Positions 33,009 to 42,364 are shown, counted from the stretch's first letter. The stretch: 64,000 nucleotides of DNA from Acidobacteriaceae bacterium (GCA_003134995.1 PLDC01000015.1:310001-374000); one strand, 5' to 3'. Program-made: numbers and translations. The notes: generated from the letters alone by a model not told the origin.

Positions 33009-35279
33009 TCAGGCTTGCGGCAGTTGCGAGCCGTGCTGGAAGTGATATTGCAGAATCTTTGCCGCCAAAGCGGGAGGCATTTCCTCTCCGACCGGCTGCA
33101 CGGTGCGCACGATTTCTCCGCGGCAAACCACTTCGGTGGGTGACAGGCCAGCAATCTCCGCCGGCAGCACCAGATTAATTTCCAGCACAACGTTGGGCTG
33201 CAAAATGTCTTCCGCCTGAAACAGCAAGCCAGAGCGGCTGATGTTTCTGGTCTCACCGTCGTGCCAGTTTTTTTCGTCGAGACGACGGTATTTCAGCGGC
33301 AGGTGGAGCTGAAAACGCTGCGCGCGAGAGGCAGGTAATTCATGAAGGCCCTGTGCACTCGCGGCATGAGATGTGAGAACTGAAGTCGCATCCGCCGAAT
33401 GAAGTGGGGTGGAATTGAGCACCTCGCGAACTCTGCTCTTCAGGTCGCGAAGGGTGAAAGGTTTCTGCAGCAGGCGCACTCCCGCATCCAGCGTGCCATT
33501 GCGCCCGATCACATTCTCCGTGTAACCCGACATGTAAAGCACTTTCACGTTGGGACGGATCTCAGAAATGCGCTGCGCCAGTTCGCGGCCATTCATGCCG
33601 GGCATAATTACGTCAGTCAGAAGCAGATGAATTACGCCTTCATGCGCCACCGCGATCTGCATCGCGACCGCTCCATCCGCCGCTTCAATCACTCTGTAAC
33701 CTTGCTTCTCCAGGAATTGTCGCGCCAGATAGCGCAGGTTCGCCTCATCCTCAACGAGCAGAATGGTTTCCGCTCCCGGCTCAACGCTCGCAGATTCCGC
33801 GGCGACCGCAACCTGCAAAGGGCTTTCAACTGCTTCCGCAACGCGAGGCAAATAAATCTTGAACGTCGTGCCCTTGCCGGGCTCGCTGTAGACCCAGATG
33901 TAACCTCCGCTCTGCTTCACGATGCCGTACACGGTCGAAAGTCCGAGCCCCGTGCCTCCAGGGCCCTTGGTGGTAAAGAAAGGCTCGAAGATACGGGACT
34001 GGGTTTCCGAATCCATACCCACGCCAGTGTCGCTTATAGCGAGCATCACGTAATCGCCGGCTTTCAGGGACTCATGGAAGCGCGCCGACTCTTCGTCGAG
34101 CGAAATGTTTGAAGTCTCAATGGTCAGCCTGCCCCCGGAGGGCATGGCGTCGCGTGCGTTCACCGCGAGGTTCACAATGACTTGCTCAATCTGGCCGGCA
34201 TCGGCGCGCACAGCACCAAGCCCGCTCGAGGGAGCCATGACCAGATCGATATCTTCCCCGATCATGCGGGTCAGCATCTTCAGGTTTTCTGTGACGACGC
34301 TGTTCAGGTCGAGAATTTTCGGGGCCAGCATTTGCTTGCGGCTGAAGGCGAGGAGCTGGCGCGTGAGCGAGGTGGCGCGTCCGGCGGCGCTGGCGATTTC
34401 CTGCGCCGGCCCGCGCAACGCCGGGTCCGAGCCCGTGCGTTCGAGCAGAAATTCCGAGTAGCCGGAAATTACCATGAGCAAATTATTGAAGTCGTGCGCA
34501 ATACCGCCGGCGAGTCTGCCGATGGCTTCCATCTTTTGCGACTGCCGAAGTTGTTGTTCCAGGGCGCGACGCTCGGTCACATCTTCGGCAAAAAGTTCAA
34601 AAGTTCTTTCCTTGTTGCCGTTCGAAACCGTGCGGCCGGAAACGCGCACCACGATGACAGTGCCATCCTCGCGCTTCCACTCGGCAATCAGTGCGTTGAA
34701 AGGCGCGGCAGAACGCAGATAGTCCGCCAACTCGAACCATTGCTGCGTATCCGAATAGAGTGCCGCGAGGTGTTTGCCGAGCAATTCGCGCGCCGAGGAA
34801 TATCCGAGCATCGTCATGAGCGCGGGGTTTGCATCCAGCAACCGCCCGGCAGAATCGCAGCGGCAAATGCCGTACGGAGCGTCAGTGACCAGGGACCGAA
34901 AATTCATTTCGGAGCGCCGCAAGCCATCCTGTGCGGCTCGCAATGCGGCATTGAGCCAGCAGATAAGAAGCGCCAGCACAACAAACAGCGCCAGCCGCAT
35001 CATTGTCGACCGGTATTGCGCGGGCGTGTGCTCTCCGGTAAATGAAAAATAAGCGCTCACCGTGAGCGCGAACGAGGTCGCGACCAGGCCCGGCTTCCAG
35101 CCGCCATACCACGCGCTGACCATGACCGCGACCGCGAACACCGCGAGCCGACTCTCGGTGATGTTGGGAAGCAACAGTGCCGGGATGAGCGCCAGCGTGG
35201 TGCTGAGGATCGCCACGCCATAGCGGAGAATAGGCGCACGGGCGGGTTGGATGCGAAGTAGGGGGAGGGTTACCCGCAT
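33009..35279 (-). CDS. Membrane hybrid sensor histidine kinase with receiver and PilZ domains
   Basis: About 756 residues. N-terminal DUF4118-like membrane bundle (about 15-115), PAS domain (about 120-240), HisKA with His near 262 in [11 protein letters not shown], HATPase with [17 protein letters not shown] and [11 protein letters not shown], a receiver domain with phosphoacceptor Asp near 556 in [10 protein letters not shown], then a PilZ-type domain (about 650-750; [12 protein letters not shown] then [10 protein letters not shown]) that may bind c-di-GMP. Start ATG 35279 is favoured by a TATCAT six bases upstream; ATG 35300 and 35330 are alternatives, and the frame runs on to 35783 without merit. 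Stimulus unknown. Confidence 0.86.
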   Translation of the reverse strand: MRVTLPLLRIQPARAPILRYGVAILSTTLALIPALLLPNITESRLAVFAVAVMVSAWYGGWKPGLVATSFALTVSAYFSFTGEHTPAQYRSTMMRLALFVVLALLICWLNAALRAAQDGLRRSEMNFRSLVTDAPYGICRCDSAGRLLDANPALMTMLGYSSARELLGKHLAALYSDTQQWFELADYLRSAAPFNALIAEWKREDGTVIVVRVSGRTVSNGNKERTFELFAEDVTERRALEQQLRQSQKMEAIGRLAGGIAHDFNNLLMVISGYSEFLLERTGSDPALRGPAQEIASAAGRATSLTRQLLAFSRKQMLAPKILDLNSVVTENLKMLTRMIGEDIDLVMAPSSGLGAVRADAGQIEQVIVNLAVNARDAMPSGGRLTIETSNISLDEESARFHESLKAGDYVMLAISDTGVGMDSETQSRIFEPFFTTKGPGGTGLGLSTVYGIVKQSGGYIWVYSEPGKGTTFKIYLPRVAEAVESPLQVAVAAESASVEPGAETILLVEDEANLRYLARQFLEKQGYRVIEAADGAVAMQIAVAHEGVIHLLLTDVIMPGMNGRELAQRISEIRPNVKVLYMSGYTENVIGRNGTLDAGVRLLQKPFTLRDLKSRVREVLNSTPLHSADATSVLTSHAASAQGLHELPASRAQRFQLHLPLKYRRLDEKNWHDGETRNISRSGLLFQAEDILQPNVVLEINLVLPAEIAGLSPTEVVCRGEIVRTVQPVGEEMPPALAAKILQYHFQHGSQLPQA

Positions 35280-35503
35280 ATAAGTATGATAGGGCCGCAT
35301 CCTGAAATGCGCGAGATTACAGGAGTTCATTCCAGATTCTCGGCGAGGGAGTTTTTTCGGCGTTGGACTGTGTGGCGAACAGACCGAGCAACCATGAACC
35401 ATCGGCCAATGCCCTTGAAAGCTGTTTTGTCGATGCAGTGGCGGGAAAATCGTTCGCAACCGGGCTTGCCAAGTAGGCCCGCAAACTAAGACACTAGGCG
35501 CGC

Positions 35504-36211
35504 ATGAATATTGGATTGTTCGGCGGCACTTTCGACCCCATCCACCGCGGGCACCTGGCGCTGGCGCGAGCTGCACAGGAGCGCTGCAAACTGTCGCGCG
35601 TTCTGTTCGTGCCTGCGGGTATTCCACCTCACAAGCAGAGCCAGCCGCTATCGGCCTTCGCGCATCGCTACGCCATGATTGCTCTGGCGACGGCGCAAGA
35701 AAAAGACTTCGCGCCCTCGCTGCTTGAGGCACCTCAGGATGCCGGCCCGGGCGAAGCAGGCAAAGGCAAGGCGCGCGTAGCAAATCCCAACTACACCATC
35801 GATACCGTGGGACGGCTCAAGCAGTCATTGAAAAAAGCGGACCTGCTCTTCCTGCTAATTGGCATCGACGCTTTCGACGAAATTGCCAAGTGGCATCACG
35901 CCGAAGATCTGTTTCGTGAGTGTGAGTTCATAGTGGCAGGCAGGCCCGGCTATTCGCTTGCCGACGTCGCCAACGCGCTGCCGGAGAGCCTGCGTCCACG
36001 GCAGGAAGTTACGCGTCCATTTCAGAGGCAGGCTGCAACGGGAGACTTGGTTTTGAAGGGTGTAACGATCCATTTGCTGGACGAGGTTTACCAGCCGATT
36101 TCCTCCACGACAATTCGCGAAACCGCGGCAGCCGGAAAGCCGCTAGGACGCTTCGTCGAGCCTGCGGTCGCCGATTACATCAAAAAAATGGGATTGTATA
36201 AAGGTCGTTAG
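35504..36211 (+). CDS. nadD: Nicotinate-nucleotide adenylyltransferase
   Basis: Adenylates nicotinate mononucleotide in NAD synthesis. GGTFDPIHRGHLALA is the nucleotidyltransferase motif; FVPAGIPPHK, NYTIDTV and the C-terminal ISSTTIRE are standard. At 235 residues it is slightly long because of an insertion of about 17 residues (DAGPGEAGKGKARVAN) before NYTIDT. First gene of the nadD-rsfS-rlmH group, a common arrangement. It diverges from the hybrid kinase gene. Confidence 0.95.
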   Translation: MNIGLFGGTFDPIHRGHLALARAAQERCKLSRVLFVPAGIPPHKQSQPLSAFAHRYAMIALATAQEKDFAPSLLEAPQDAGPGEAGKGKARVANPNYTIDTVGRLKQSLKKADLLFLLIGIDAFDEIAKWHHAEDLFRECEFIVAGRPGYSLADVANALPESLRPRQEVTRPFQRQAATGDLVLKGVTIHLLDEVYQPISSTTIRETAAAGKPLGRFVEPAVADYIKKMGLYKGR

Positions 36212-36347
36212 TCCTTCGTCGTTGGTCGTTCGCCAAAATAATCTGGCGCAGGCTGCATCCGCTAACGAGACCAACGCTTCATAGCGGCGTCGTTTACAAT
36301 GGAAACTCTGCCCGGTTGGGCCAACGACCAACGACGAACGACTTAAG
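36203..36347. repeat. Inverted repeat between nadD and rsfS
   Basis: TTAGTCCTTCGTCGTTGGTC with GTTCGCC at 36209-36234 and the complement GGCCAACGACCAACGACGAA with CGACTT at 36319-36344 flank about 85 bases. The first arm overlaps the nadD stop; the second ends just before rsfS. Confidence 0.8.
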
Positions 36348-36358
36348 ACGAACCCTGA

Positions 36359-36805
36359 ATGAAAAAAACCGATTTGAAGCAACAGGTAACGGCGGCCATT
36401 CAGGCTTGCCTCGACAAAAAAGCGGAAGAACTTTCTATCCTGGAAATGGAAAAGGGGTCGGGCGCATTTACCGACTACTTTGTGCTGTGCAGCGGCACGA
36501 ATCCGCGGCAGGTTCAGGCCATCGCGGACGAAGTAGAACTTCGCCTGAAGGCCACCGGTGTGCCCCCGGCGCACGTCGAGGGCTATAAGCAGGGCGAGTG
36601 GATTCTGGTCGACTACACTGACTTCGTCGTGCATGTTTTTTCCGAGAAGGCCCGCAAGTACTACGATCTCGAGCGGCTGTGGAAGACAGCCAAGCGGCTG
36701 GAGCCCACGGAATTGGCACCCAAGCCGCGAACGAAAGCTGCTCCAAAGGCGAAGACAGCGCCGCGCAAACGCGCAGCGACCGCCGCCTCTCGAAAGAAAG
36801 AGTAG
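36359..36805 (+). CDS. rsfS: Ribosome silencing factor RsfS
   Basis: RsfS binds L14 and blocks subunit joining during starvation. The domain (about 1-115) has DYFVLCSGTNPRQVQAIADEV, EGYKQGEWILVDYTDFVVHVF and YYDLERLW, all diagnostic. About 30 extra residues form a Lys/Ala/Pro-rich tail (PKPRTKAAPKAKTAPRKRA), like that on L21 in this window. Located between nadD and rlmH as in many bacteria. Confidence 0.95.
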   Translation: MKKTDLKQQVTAAIQACLDKKAEELSILEMEKGSGAFTDYFVLCSGTNPRQVQAIADEVELRLKATGVPPAHVEGYKQGEWILVDYTDFVVHVFSEKARKYYDLERLWKTAKRLEPTELAPKPRTKAAPKAKTAPRKRAATAASRKKE

Positions 36806-36855
36806 TTCCCAATCTCACGGTCCGCGGTGCTCGCTTACGAAATTAGTGACGTCTC

Positions 36856-37332
36856 TTGCCTGCTCTGAAAATCAAAATCGCATGGGTCGGCAAGACGAAA
36901 GAGCCGGCGATTCAGTCGCTGACGGACGAGTACCTGAAACGAATTTCCCGCTATGCGCAGGTGGAAGCGCTGGTATTGCGGGATGAGAATGCTCTCCTGC
37001 AAGTCTGCGGGCTCCCCGCATCGGCTGCGGGGAGAAAACCGCGGAACGCCGGAAAATCAACGCTGGTATTGATGGATTCTCGCAGCAAACAGTTTTCATC
37101 CGAAGAGTTCGCGCATTTTATGGGAGACTACCAGGATCGCAATCCGTTGCCGCTAGTTTTCGCAATTGGCCCGGCTGACGGATTCAGCGAGGCCACGCGG
37201 GGAGCCGCGCAGCATTTGATTTCGCTTGGCAAGATGACGCTTACGCACGAACTGGCTCGCGTCGTTTTGCTTGAGCAAGTCTACCGGGCATTTACTATTT
37301 TAAAGGGGCATCCTTATCATTCTGGGCATTGA
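36856..37332 (+). CDS. rlmH: 23S rRNA pseudouridine-1915 N3-methyltransferase
   Basis: SPOUT methyltransferase acting on the assembled ribosome. The 158-residue protein carries FAIGPADGFSEATRG and the knot region LGKMTLTHELARVVLLEQVYRA with terminal HPYHSGH, all diagnostic. Start TTG 36856. Residues about 51-68 (CGLPASAAGRKPRNAGK) are encoded around a 9-bp perfect hairpin, CTCCCCGCA / TGCGGGGAG at 37012-37034, in a loop that varies between homologues. Confidence 0.94.
   Translation: MPALKIKIAWVGKTKEPAIQSLTDEYLKRISRYAQVEALVLRDENALLQVCGLPASAAGRKPRNAGKSTLVLMDSRSKQFSSEEFAHFMGDYQDRNPLPLVFAIGPADGFSEATRGAAQHLISLGKMTLTHELARVVLLEQVYRAFTILKGHPYHSGH
37012..37034. repeat. Hairpin within rlmH
   Basis: CTCCCCGCA, loop TCGGC, TGCGGGGAG. 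Perfect 9-bp inverted repeat inside the coding sequence. Confidence 0.7.
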
Positions 37333-37450
37333 AGCAGCGCGGACCGAAGCGTGTACCTTAGTGCATTGCTCCGGTTGCGTGCCCCAGCTAAATTTGTTCG
37401 AGTAGACTTCAGATGTATCGATACCTCGGTCTAAATACTGGAGAGTAGTC

Positions 37451-37615
37451 ATGAGAGATGTGATGGAATTGTTGCGGGCGAAAGAGCAAGAATTGTTGAA
37501 AGTGAAGCGGCAAGTCGAGGCTCTGCGCATTGCCGCGCCGCTATTAGGCAGCGAGCACGAGCCGACGCCTTCGAACGGACCCGCAATGTCCAAAGACTCG
37601 AATCAATTCGGGTAA
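37451..37615 (+). CDS. Small coiled protein, 54 residues
   Basis: MRDVMELLRAKEQELLKVKR then a QVEALRIAAPLLG segment: an amphipathic helix with heptad-like leucines and alternating charges, followed by a polar Pro/Ser tail. GGAGAG lies five bases before the ATG, and the composition is that of a real protein. I recall similar short helix proteins as common and unassigned in acidobacteria. It sits downstream of rlmH, 118 bases away, facing the convergent VOC gene. Function unknown. Confidence 0.65.
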   Translation: MRDVMELLRAKEQELLKVKRQVEALRIAAPLLGSEHEPTPSNGPAMSKDSNQFG

Positions 37616-37664
37616 TCCTTTCGGATTCTTAAATCGCAAAAACCACGATTAAAACTTAGTCTGC

Positions 37665-39038
37665 CTAGGTCGCCATGTCTTTGACATGCGTGGCGATATA
37701 CCAGGTGTTCCCGAACGGGTCGGTTACGGCTGATGTGCGGTCACCATAAGGCTGGTCCGCGGGATCCTGCGTAGATTTCGCGCCCGCGGCAAGTGCCCGC
37801 CGGTATACGGCATCGCAATCCGCCACGTACAGATAGAACAGGGCTGGCATGGGCCCATACTTGGTATGTGCGCCGAAAGGTTCGCCCATTTCCACCACCG
37901 AATCGCCGACTCGAATCTCCGCATGGTGCACCACACCATCCGGCGATGCGTACTTCGCTAGTTCCTGCGCCCCAAAAGCCCGCTTCAAGAACGTGATCAC
38001 CGGCTCGGCCCGCAGCGGATGCAGATAAGCATTCACGTTGTTCAATCCCTTGGCAATGTAGCTCTCTCCCTTATGTGTGGCGATGTACCAGATGTTTCCA
38101 GCCGGATCCTTCACGCTGGCTGAGCGTTCGCCGTATTCCTGGTCGCGCGGTTCATCAATCGAAGTCGCTCCCGCCGCGAGTGCTTTCTTGTAGACCGCGT
38201 CCACATCCTCTACGTAGAGGTGCAGTGCGTGAGTTTTCGGCGTGGCACGAAACTCGTGTCCCGGAATGCCACCGCCCATCATCAGCATCGAATCGCCGAT
38301 CCGCACCTCGGCGTGCAGTCCTCCCGCGGTGCCCACCGCGCTGAAAGTCTCTTCGGCTGCGAACGCCTGCTTCGCAAACTCCAGCAGCGCCGGACCATTC
38401 TCGGCTACCAGATACGGCGTGACCATGCGGAAGCCCTTCGGAATCGGATTCACCGCCGGCCCCTGGCTCGCAGCATCGCCTTTCGTCATCGCATTCATAC
38501 GCCGGTGCATCTCTTCCACCGGCATCTCTTCCGTCATCGTGGACACACTCCACAAATATCCGAAGGGATCCCGGAGCGTTCCTTCCCGATGTCCGTAGAA
38601 TTGATCGGCGATGGGAATTGCGATCTCGGCCCCCGCGCCAACAGCATGCGCGAAAAATTTATCCACGTCTGGAACATCGAGCGACATCATGACAGGAGAA
38701 TTCCCCAGCGTCTCCGGGCTGAACCGATTTCCCTCCGGCCATTCTTCCGTCAGCATGATGGTCGAGTTCCCGATCAAGATTTCGGCGTGCGGAATTTGCC
38801 CTCCCACGTCGAAGCGCATTAGCTCCTTCGCCCCAAAGGCCTGCGTGTAAAACTCGATCGCCTTCGCGGCATCTTTGAAGGTCAGTCTTGGGCTGGCGCT
38901 CACCTGAACGGACGCAATCGGTTCGGCAACGGTACCCATAGTTTTTCTCCCCTCCAGCAATTCGGATTTAAGTCTCGCCTTGAACTCTTCGCTCGGTAGG
39001 TTTCGCAAGTCGACCGCTGCGCGCACCCAGCGGCCCAA
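37665..39038 (-). CDS. Triple VOC (glyoxalase/PhnB-like) domain protein
   Basis: About 457 residues with three tandem VOC/PhnB-like modules after a 45-residue lead: about 45-170, 205-325 and 335-455. Each has the pattern FYTQAFGAKE / FAKQAFAAEE / FLKRAFGAQE, then HAEILIGNS / HAEVRIGDS / HAEIRVGDS and ends in DPFGYLWSV / DPAGNIWYIATH / DPFGNTWYIATH. VOC modules bind metal or hydrophobic ligands (glyoxalase, dioxygenase, antibiotic resistance); here nothing identifies the ligand. TTG start assumed at 39038; ATG at residue 34 is possible. Follows plsC by 22 bases. Confidence 0.83.
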   Translation of the reverse strand: MGRWVRAAVDLRNLPSEEFKARLKSELLEGRKTMGTVAEPIASVQVSASPRLTFKDAAKAIEFYTQAFGAKELMRFDVGGQIPHAEILIGNSTIMLTEEWPEGNRFSPETLGNSPVMMSLDVPDVDKFFAHAVGAGAEIAIPIADQFYGHREGTLRDPFGYLWSVSTMTEEMPVEEMHRRMNAMTKGDAASQGPAVNPIPKGFRMVTPYLVAENGPALLEFAKQAFAAEETFSAVGTAGGLHAEVRIGDSMLMMGGGIPGHEFRATPKTHALHLYVEDVDAVYKKALAAGATSIDEPRDQEYGERSASVKDPAGNIWYIATHKGESYIAKGLNNVNAYLHPLRAEPVITFLKRAFGAQELAKYASPDGVVHHAEIRVGDSVVEMGEPFGAHTKYGPMPALFYLYVADCDAVYRRALAAGAKSTQDPADQPYGDRTSAVTDPFGNTWYIATHVKDMAT

Positions 39039-39060
39039 AAAGTTACGGTAGAAAATGGAC

Positions 39061-39897
39061 CTAAGCAGGGCGCTCCGAATAATACAAATCCTCCATAGCC
39101 TTCCGCACCTTCGCCGACACCGCTTCCATATCCCGCATCGTCAGCCCCGCAGTCGAGATCGGCTCGCCCACGCGCATCTCCAGTGGACGGCATTTTATGT
39201 GGTAGGTATTCATCGGCAGTAGTTCGTAAGTTCCCACCAGCGCGATTGGAACAATATCGACCTGCGCTTTGAGCGCGAGAAAAAAAGCTCCCGGCAGAAA
39301 CGGCTTGATCTCGCCATCTGGAGTCCGTCCGCCCTCAGGGTAAATTACAAGTGGCATGCCGGCCTTCAAACTCTTCACCGCCGAACGAATCGCAGCAATC
39401 GAGTTCGTCGGCTTCTGCTGGTCAATGCAGACCTGCCCGGAGCGCTTCAACTGCCAGCCCACAACAGGATAGACCAACAATTCCTTCTTGAAAACGATGC
39501 GGAATTGAAACGGAAGATAAACGTAAAGAACCGGAATGTCGAGTGCCGAAGCGTGGTTCACCGCGTAGACATGTGGCTTCGAAGTATCGATCTTGTCGAG
39601 GCCCGTGACTTTCACCGGAGACAAGATGGTTTTCATGATAAGCCACGACCAGGCTCGTGAAAACCAATGCAGACGCCGGCCGGTGCGGTCGAACAATCCG
39701 CCGGGGAGCGCCGCCAATCCCAAAACGAAGGTGTAGAACCAGATCAGCGGATCAAGAATTAGATACGATCGCAGCCGGCTCAACCAGCCGTATGTCACCC
39801 CGGGAATGGCATGCGGACTTCCGCGCGGAGCGGCGGCCGGCGTGGCCGCCGCGTCTCCTTCCACTTCCACAGACGATGACGAATTCACTTCCTGCAC
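39061..39897 (-). CDS. plsC: 1-acyl-sn-glycerol-3-phosphate acyltransferase
   Basis: Acylates lysophosphatidic acid to phosphatidic acid at the inner membrane. NHASALD (HX4D motif) and YPEGGRTPDG (substrate Gly/Arg box) are the PlsC signatures, and FRIVFKKELL and IVPIALVGTYELLP match boxes II and IV. A hydrophobic segment at about 45-65 anchors it. GTG start. The N-terminal 30 residues are polar and probably disordered. Lies 31 bases after folC and 22 before the VOC gene, so likely one transcript. Confidence 0.93.
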   Translation of the reverse strand: MQEVNSSSSVEVEGDAAATPAAAPRGSPHAIPGVTYGWLSRLRSYLILDPLIWFYTFVLGLAALPGGLFDRTGRRLHWFSRAWSWLIMKTILSPVKVTGLDKIDTSKPHVYAVNHASALDIPVLYVYLPFQFRIVFKKELLVYPVVGWQLKRSGQVCIDQQKPTNSIAAIRSAVKSLKAGMPLVIYPEGGRTPDGEIKPFLPGAFFLALKAQVDIVPIALVGTYELLPMNTYHIKCRPLEMRVGEPISTAGLTMRDMEAVSAKVRKAMEDLYYSERPA

Positions 39898-39928
39898 AGT
39901 TCCATTCTAAACCGACGCGGGCGCTGCT

Positions 39929-41347
39929 TCAGACTTCAATTCCGATGCTGCGCATCACTTCGCCCACCAGATAAATCGAGCCGGTAATCACGACGACTGT
40001 TTCCGCCTTCGCCAGCGCTCGAGCCCGCTCCAAGGCTTGCTGCACGTCTTCGACGGCCTCAATCTCAACACCGGTGCGAGCCGCCGACTGCTGAATCTCT
40101 TCGGGCGATGCGGCCCGCGGATTCTCCGGTCGCGTAGCGATCACTCGATCCGCCAGCGGAAACAAAATCTCCGTCATCTCTGAGATTGCCTTATCGCGCA
40201 TCGCGCCGAAAACAAAAATCAGCCGACGGTCTTCATACCACTGCGAAAGGGACGAACGCAGCGCCCACGCGCCCGCCGGATTGTGCGCCACATCAATGAC
40301 CAGTTCAGGCCAACCCGGGCGAGCCGCGATCACCTCAAACCGCCCCGGCCACCGCGTCTCGCGAATCCCGCGCTCGATGCTCTTCGCCGCAATCCCGCCA
40401 AAGCCCTGCTCGCGCAACTCAATCGCCGCAGCAATCGCCAAAGATACATTGCGCAACTGGTGCCGCCCCACCAGTGAAGTCTCCACCAAAATCTGTTCGC
40501 CGAGAATCTGCAGTGGATAACGGTAAATGAATTTCTTTGCGAACTTTGCGTCTTCCTTAGCGCCCTTTGCGGTTAAAAGCTTTTCGTCTCCGCTGCGACG
40601 CTCTTCTGTGCAAGGCACCAGGTACTCAGGACTAGCAGGCGAAACCGGCGGCACATAAGGAACCGCGTTCACCGCCCGCGCTCCAACATCGAGGATCGTA
40701 TTCCCGATCACGTCATTGGCCTCAGGCTGCTGCGGCAGAGTCACCACCGCGCCGCCCGCGCGAATAATTCCAACCTTCTCCCGCGCAATCTCAGCCACCG
40801 TATCGCCGAGAAACTTCTGATGATCGAGCGAAATGTCAGTGATCACGCTTACGCGAGGCTCTACGACATTCGTCGCATCCAGGCGGCCGCCCATGCCCAC
40901 TTCGAGAACCGCCAGCTCAACTTTCTCCCGCGCGAAATGCTCGAAAGCAATCGCAGTCATCATCTCGAAAAAACTGGGATGCCACGGCAACTCGCCCCGC
41001 TCCACGAGCTCGTCTGCGACTCGATCCACCTCACCATGGAGCGAAGCAAAATCGTCGTCGCCGATCTCTTTGTCGTTGATGCGGATGCGCTCATTGATCC
41101 GCACCAGATGCGGCGAAGTGTACAGACCCGTTTTCAATTCTGACGCCCGCAGGATCGAGGCCAGCGTAGCCGCAGTCGATCCCTTGCCATTGGTACCCGC
41201 GATCAGCACGCTAGGAAAACGGCGCTCAGGATGATTCATCGCCCGCAACAACACGCGCATGTGCGCGAGATCGAACTTACGCGAAGGCGTCTGCGCCAGT
41301 TCGTGGCCAAGCGCAAACATGCGTGCTACTGCGGTTTCGTAGGACAT
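39929..41347 (-). CDS. folC: Folylpolyglutamate synthase / dihydrofolate synthase
   Basis: Adds glutamate to (dihydro)folates. P-loop GTNGKGSTAA, YTSPHLVRINERI, GMGGRLDATN and DISLDHQKFLGDT are the FolC hallmarks, with the C-terminal Mur-ligase fold VIDVAHNPAGA and EDRRLIFVFGAMRDK. Residues about 237-280 are an unusual insert containing TAKGAKEDAKFAKK, encoded by a dispersed repeat. accD lies upstream as is common; plsC downstream. Confidence 0.93.
   Translation of the reverse strand: MSYETAVARMFALGHELAQTPSRKFDLAHMRVLLRAMNHPERRFPSVLIAGTNGKGSTAATLASILRASELKTGLYTSPHLVRINERIRINDKEIGDDDFASLHGEVDRVADELVERGELPWHPSFFEMMTAIAFEHFAREKVELAVLEVGMGGRLDATNVVEPRVSVITDISLDHQKFLGDTVAEIAREKVGIIRAGGAVVTLPQQPEANDVIGNTILDVGARAVNAVPYVPPVSPASPEYLVPCTEERRSGDEKLLTAKGAKEDAKFAKKFIYRYPLQILGEQILVETSLVGRHQLRNVSLAIAAAIELREQGFGGIAAKSIERGIRETRWPGRFEVIAARPGWPELVIDVAHNPAGAWALRSSLSQWYEDRRLIFVFGAMRDKAISEMTEILFPLADRVIATRPENPRAASPEEIQQSAARTGVEIEAVEDVQQALERARALAKAETVVVITGSIYLVGEVMRSIGIEV
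40531..40578 (-). repeat. Dispersed repeat inside folC
   Basis: On the minus strand TTAACCGCAAAGGGCGCTAA then GGAAGACGCAAAGTTCGCAAAGAAAT, a typical dispersed repeat, read in frame as LTAKGAKEDAKFAKKF. Confidence 0.8.
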
Positions 41348-41376
41348 AGCAAAGCTCTCAGCTCAGATGCTTGCCG

Positions 41377-41467
41377 TCCCGAGCGAAGCGAGGGATCTCG
41401 GTCCCTGCCGGGCGCTATGAGTAGCGACACCGTGGGCAGAAACCAAGATCCCTCGCTTCGCTCGGGA
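41377..41467. repeat. 22-bp perfect inverted repeat between accD and folC
   Basis: TCCCGAGCGAAGCGAGGGAT plus CT at 41377-41398 and the complement at 41446-41467, 47 bases apart. Same core as the repeat at the end of cysO. Confidence 0.88.
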
Positions 41468-41478
41468 TGACATCACAG

Positions 41479-42357
41479 TTAGGAGGTTGAGACGGCTGAC
41501 GGCTGACGACTGACGGCTGCAGTCATGAAATCCAGCGCCCGCGCAATATAAGGCTTCATTTCCTTGCGATGCACCACAGCATCCAGCATGCCATGCTCCA
41601 AGAGAAACTCGCTGCGCTGAAAACCCGCCGGCAATTTTTGACGGATCGTCTGCTCGATCACACGTGGGCCAGCGAAGCCAATCAGCGCGCCGGGTTCGGC
41701 GATATTCAGATCTCCCAGCATGGCAAACGACGCCGTGACGCCCCCGGTAGTCGGATCAGTCAACACAGAAACATACGGAACCTTCACCTTATCCAGCCTC
41801 GCGAGTGCCGCCGAAATCTTGGCCAACTGCATCAGGCTGATCACGCCTTCCATCATCCGCGCCCCGCCCGACGCCGACACAATAATCAGCGGAGTCTTCG
41901 TCTCCGCCGCGCGCTCAACCGCCCGAGTAATCATCTCGCCGACCACCGCTCCCATGCTGCCGCCAATGAACGCATACTCCATTACGCTCGCGATCACAGG
42001 CCGTCCCAGCAATTTGCCTTGAGCGTTGATTACCGCATCCTTCAACCCCGTGTCGTGCTCCGCTTGCCGCAGTCGCGATGAATACGCTTTCAAATCGACA
42101 AACTTGAGCGGATCGGTCGATGAGAGATTCCCGTCGAACGTCTCATACTGATTGTCATCCAGCAGCAGCGCCAGCCGCGCGCGCGCATCGATGCGAAAGT
42201 GTTTCTGGCACTTTGGACACACATTCAAATTCTCTTCCAAATCTTTTTTCCAGATGATCTGCCGACAGCCTTCACACTTCACCCACAGGCCCTCAGTACG
42301 GACCGTCTTCTTCCCCGAATTATCCAGATCCCCGGATTCGCGCTTAAACCAAGCCAT
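41479..42357 (-). CDS. accD: Acetyl-CoA carboxylase carboxyltransferase subunit beta
   Basis: Carboxyltransferase half of acetyl-CoA carboxylase for fatty-acid synthesis. N-terminal zinc ribbon CEGC and CPKC, then the crotonase fold with SASGGARMMEGV, VLTDPTTGGVTASFA and GFAGPRVIEQT. Start ATG 42357 gives the usual MAWFKR; the frame upstream is a repeat. The last residues (AAVSRQPSAVSTS) are encoded by a GACGGCTGACGGCTGACGA direct-repeat stretch and are probably an acquired tail. Confidence 0.95.
   Translation of the reverse strand: MAWFKRESGDLDNSGKKTVRTEGLWVKCEGCRQIIWKKDLEENLNVCPKCQKHFRIDARARLALLLDDNQYETFDGNLSSTDPLKFVDLKAYSSRLRQAEHDTGLKDAVINAQGKLLGRPVIASVMEYAFIGGSMGAVVGEMITRAVERAAETKTPLIIVSASGGARMMEGVISLMQLAKISAALARLDKVKVPYVSVLTDPTTGGVTASFAMLGDLNIAEPGALIGFAGPRVIEQTIRQKLPAGFQRSEFLLEHGMLDAVVHRKEMKPYIARALDFMTAAVSRQPSAVSTS
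41494..41522. repeat. Short tandem repeat at the accD 3' end
   Basis: GACGGCTGACGGCTGACGAC then TGACGGCTG, 7-base periodicity with one variant, partly coding. Confidence 0.65.
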
Positions 42358-42364
42358 AAGAATT

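Noticed and set aside
35280-35783. Upstream extension of the hybrid kinase frame
   Set aside because: Overlaps the divergent nadD gene and reads as its antisense; the membrane domain starts after 35279.
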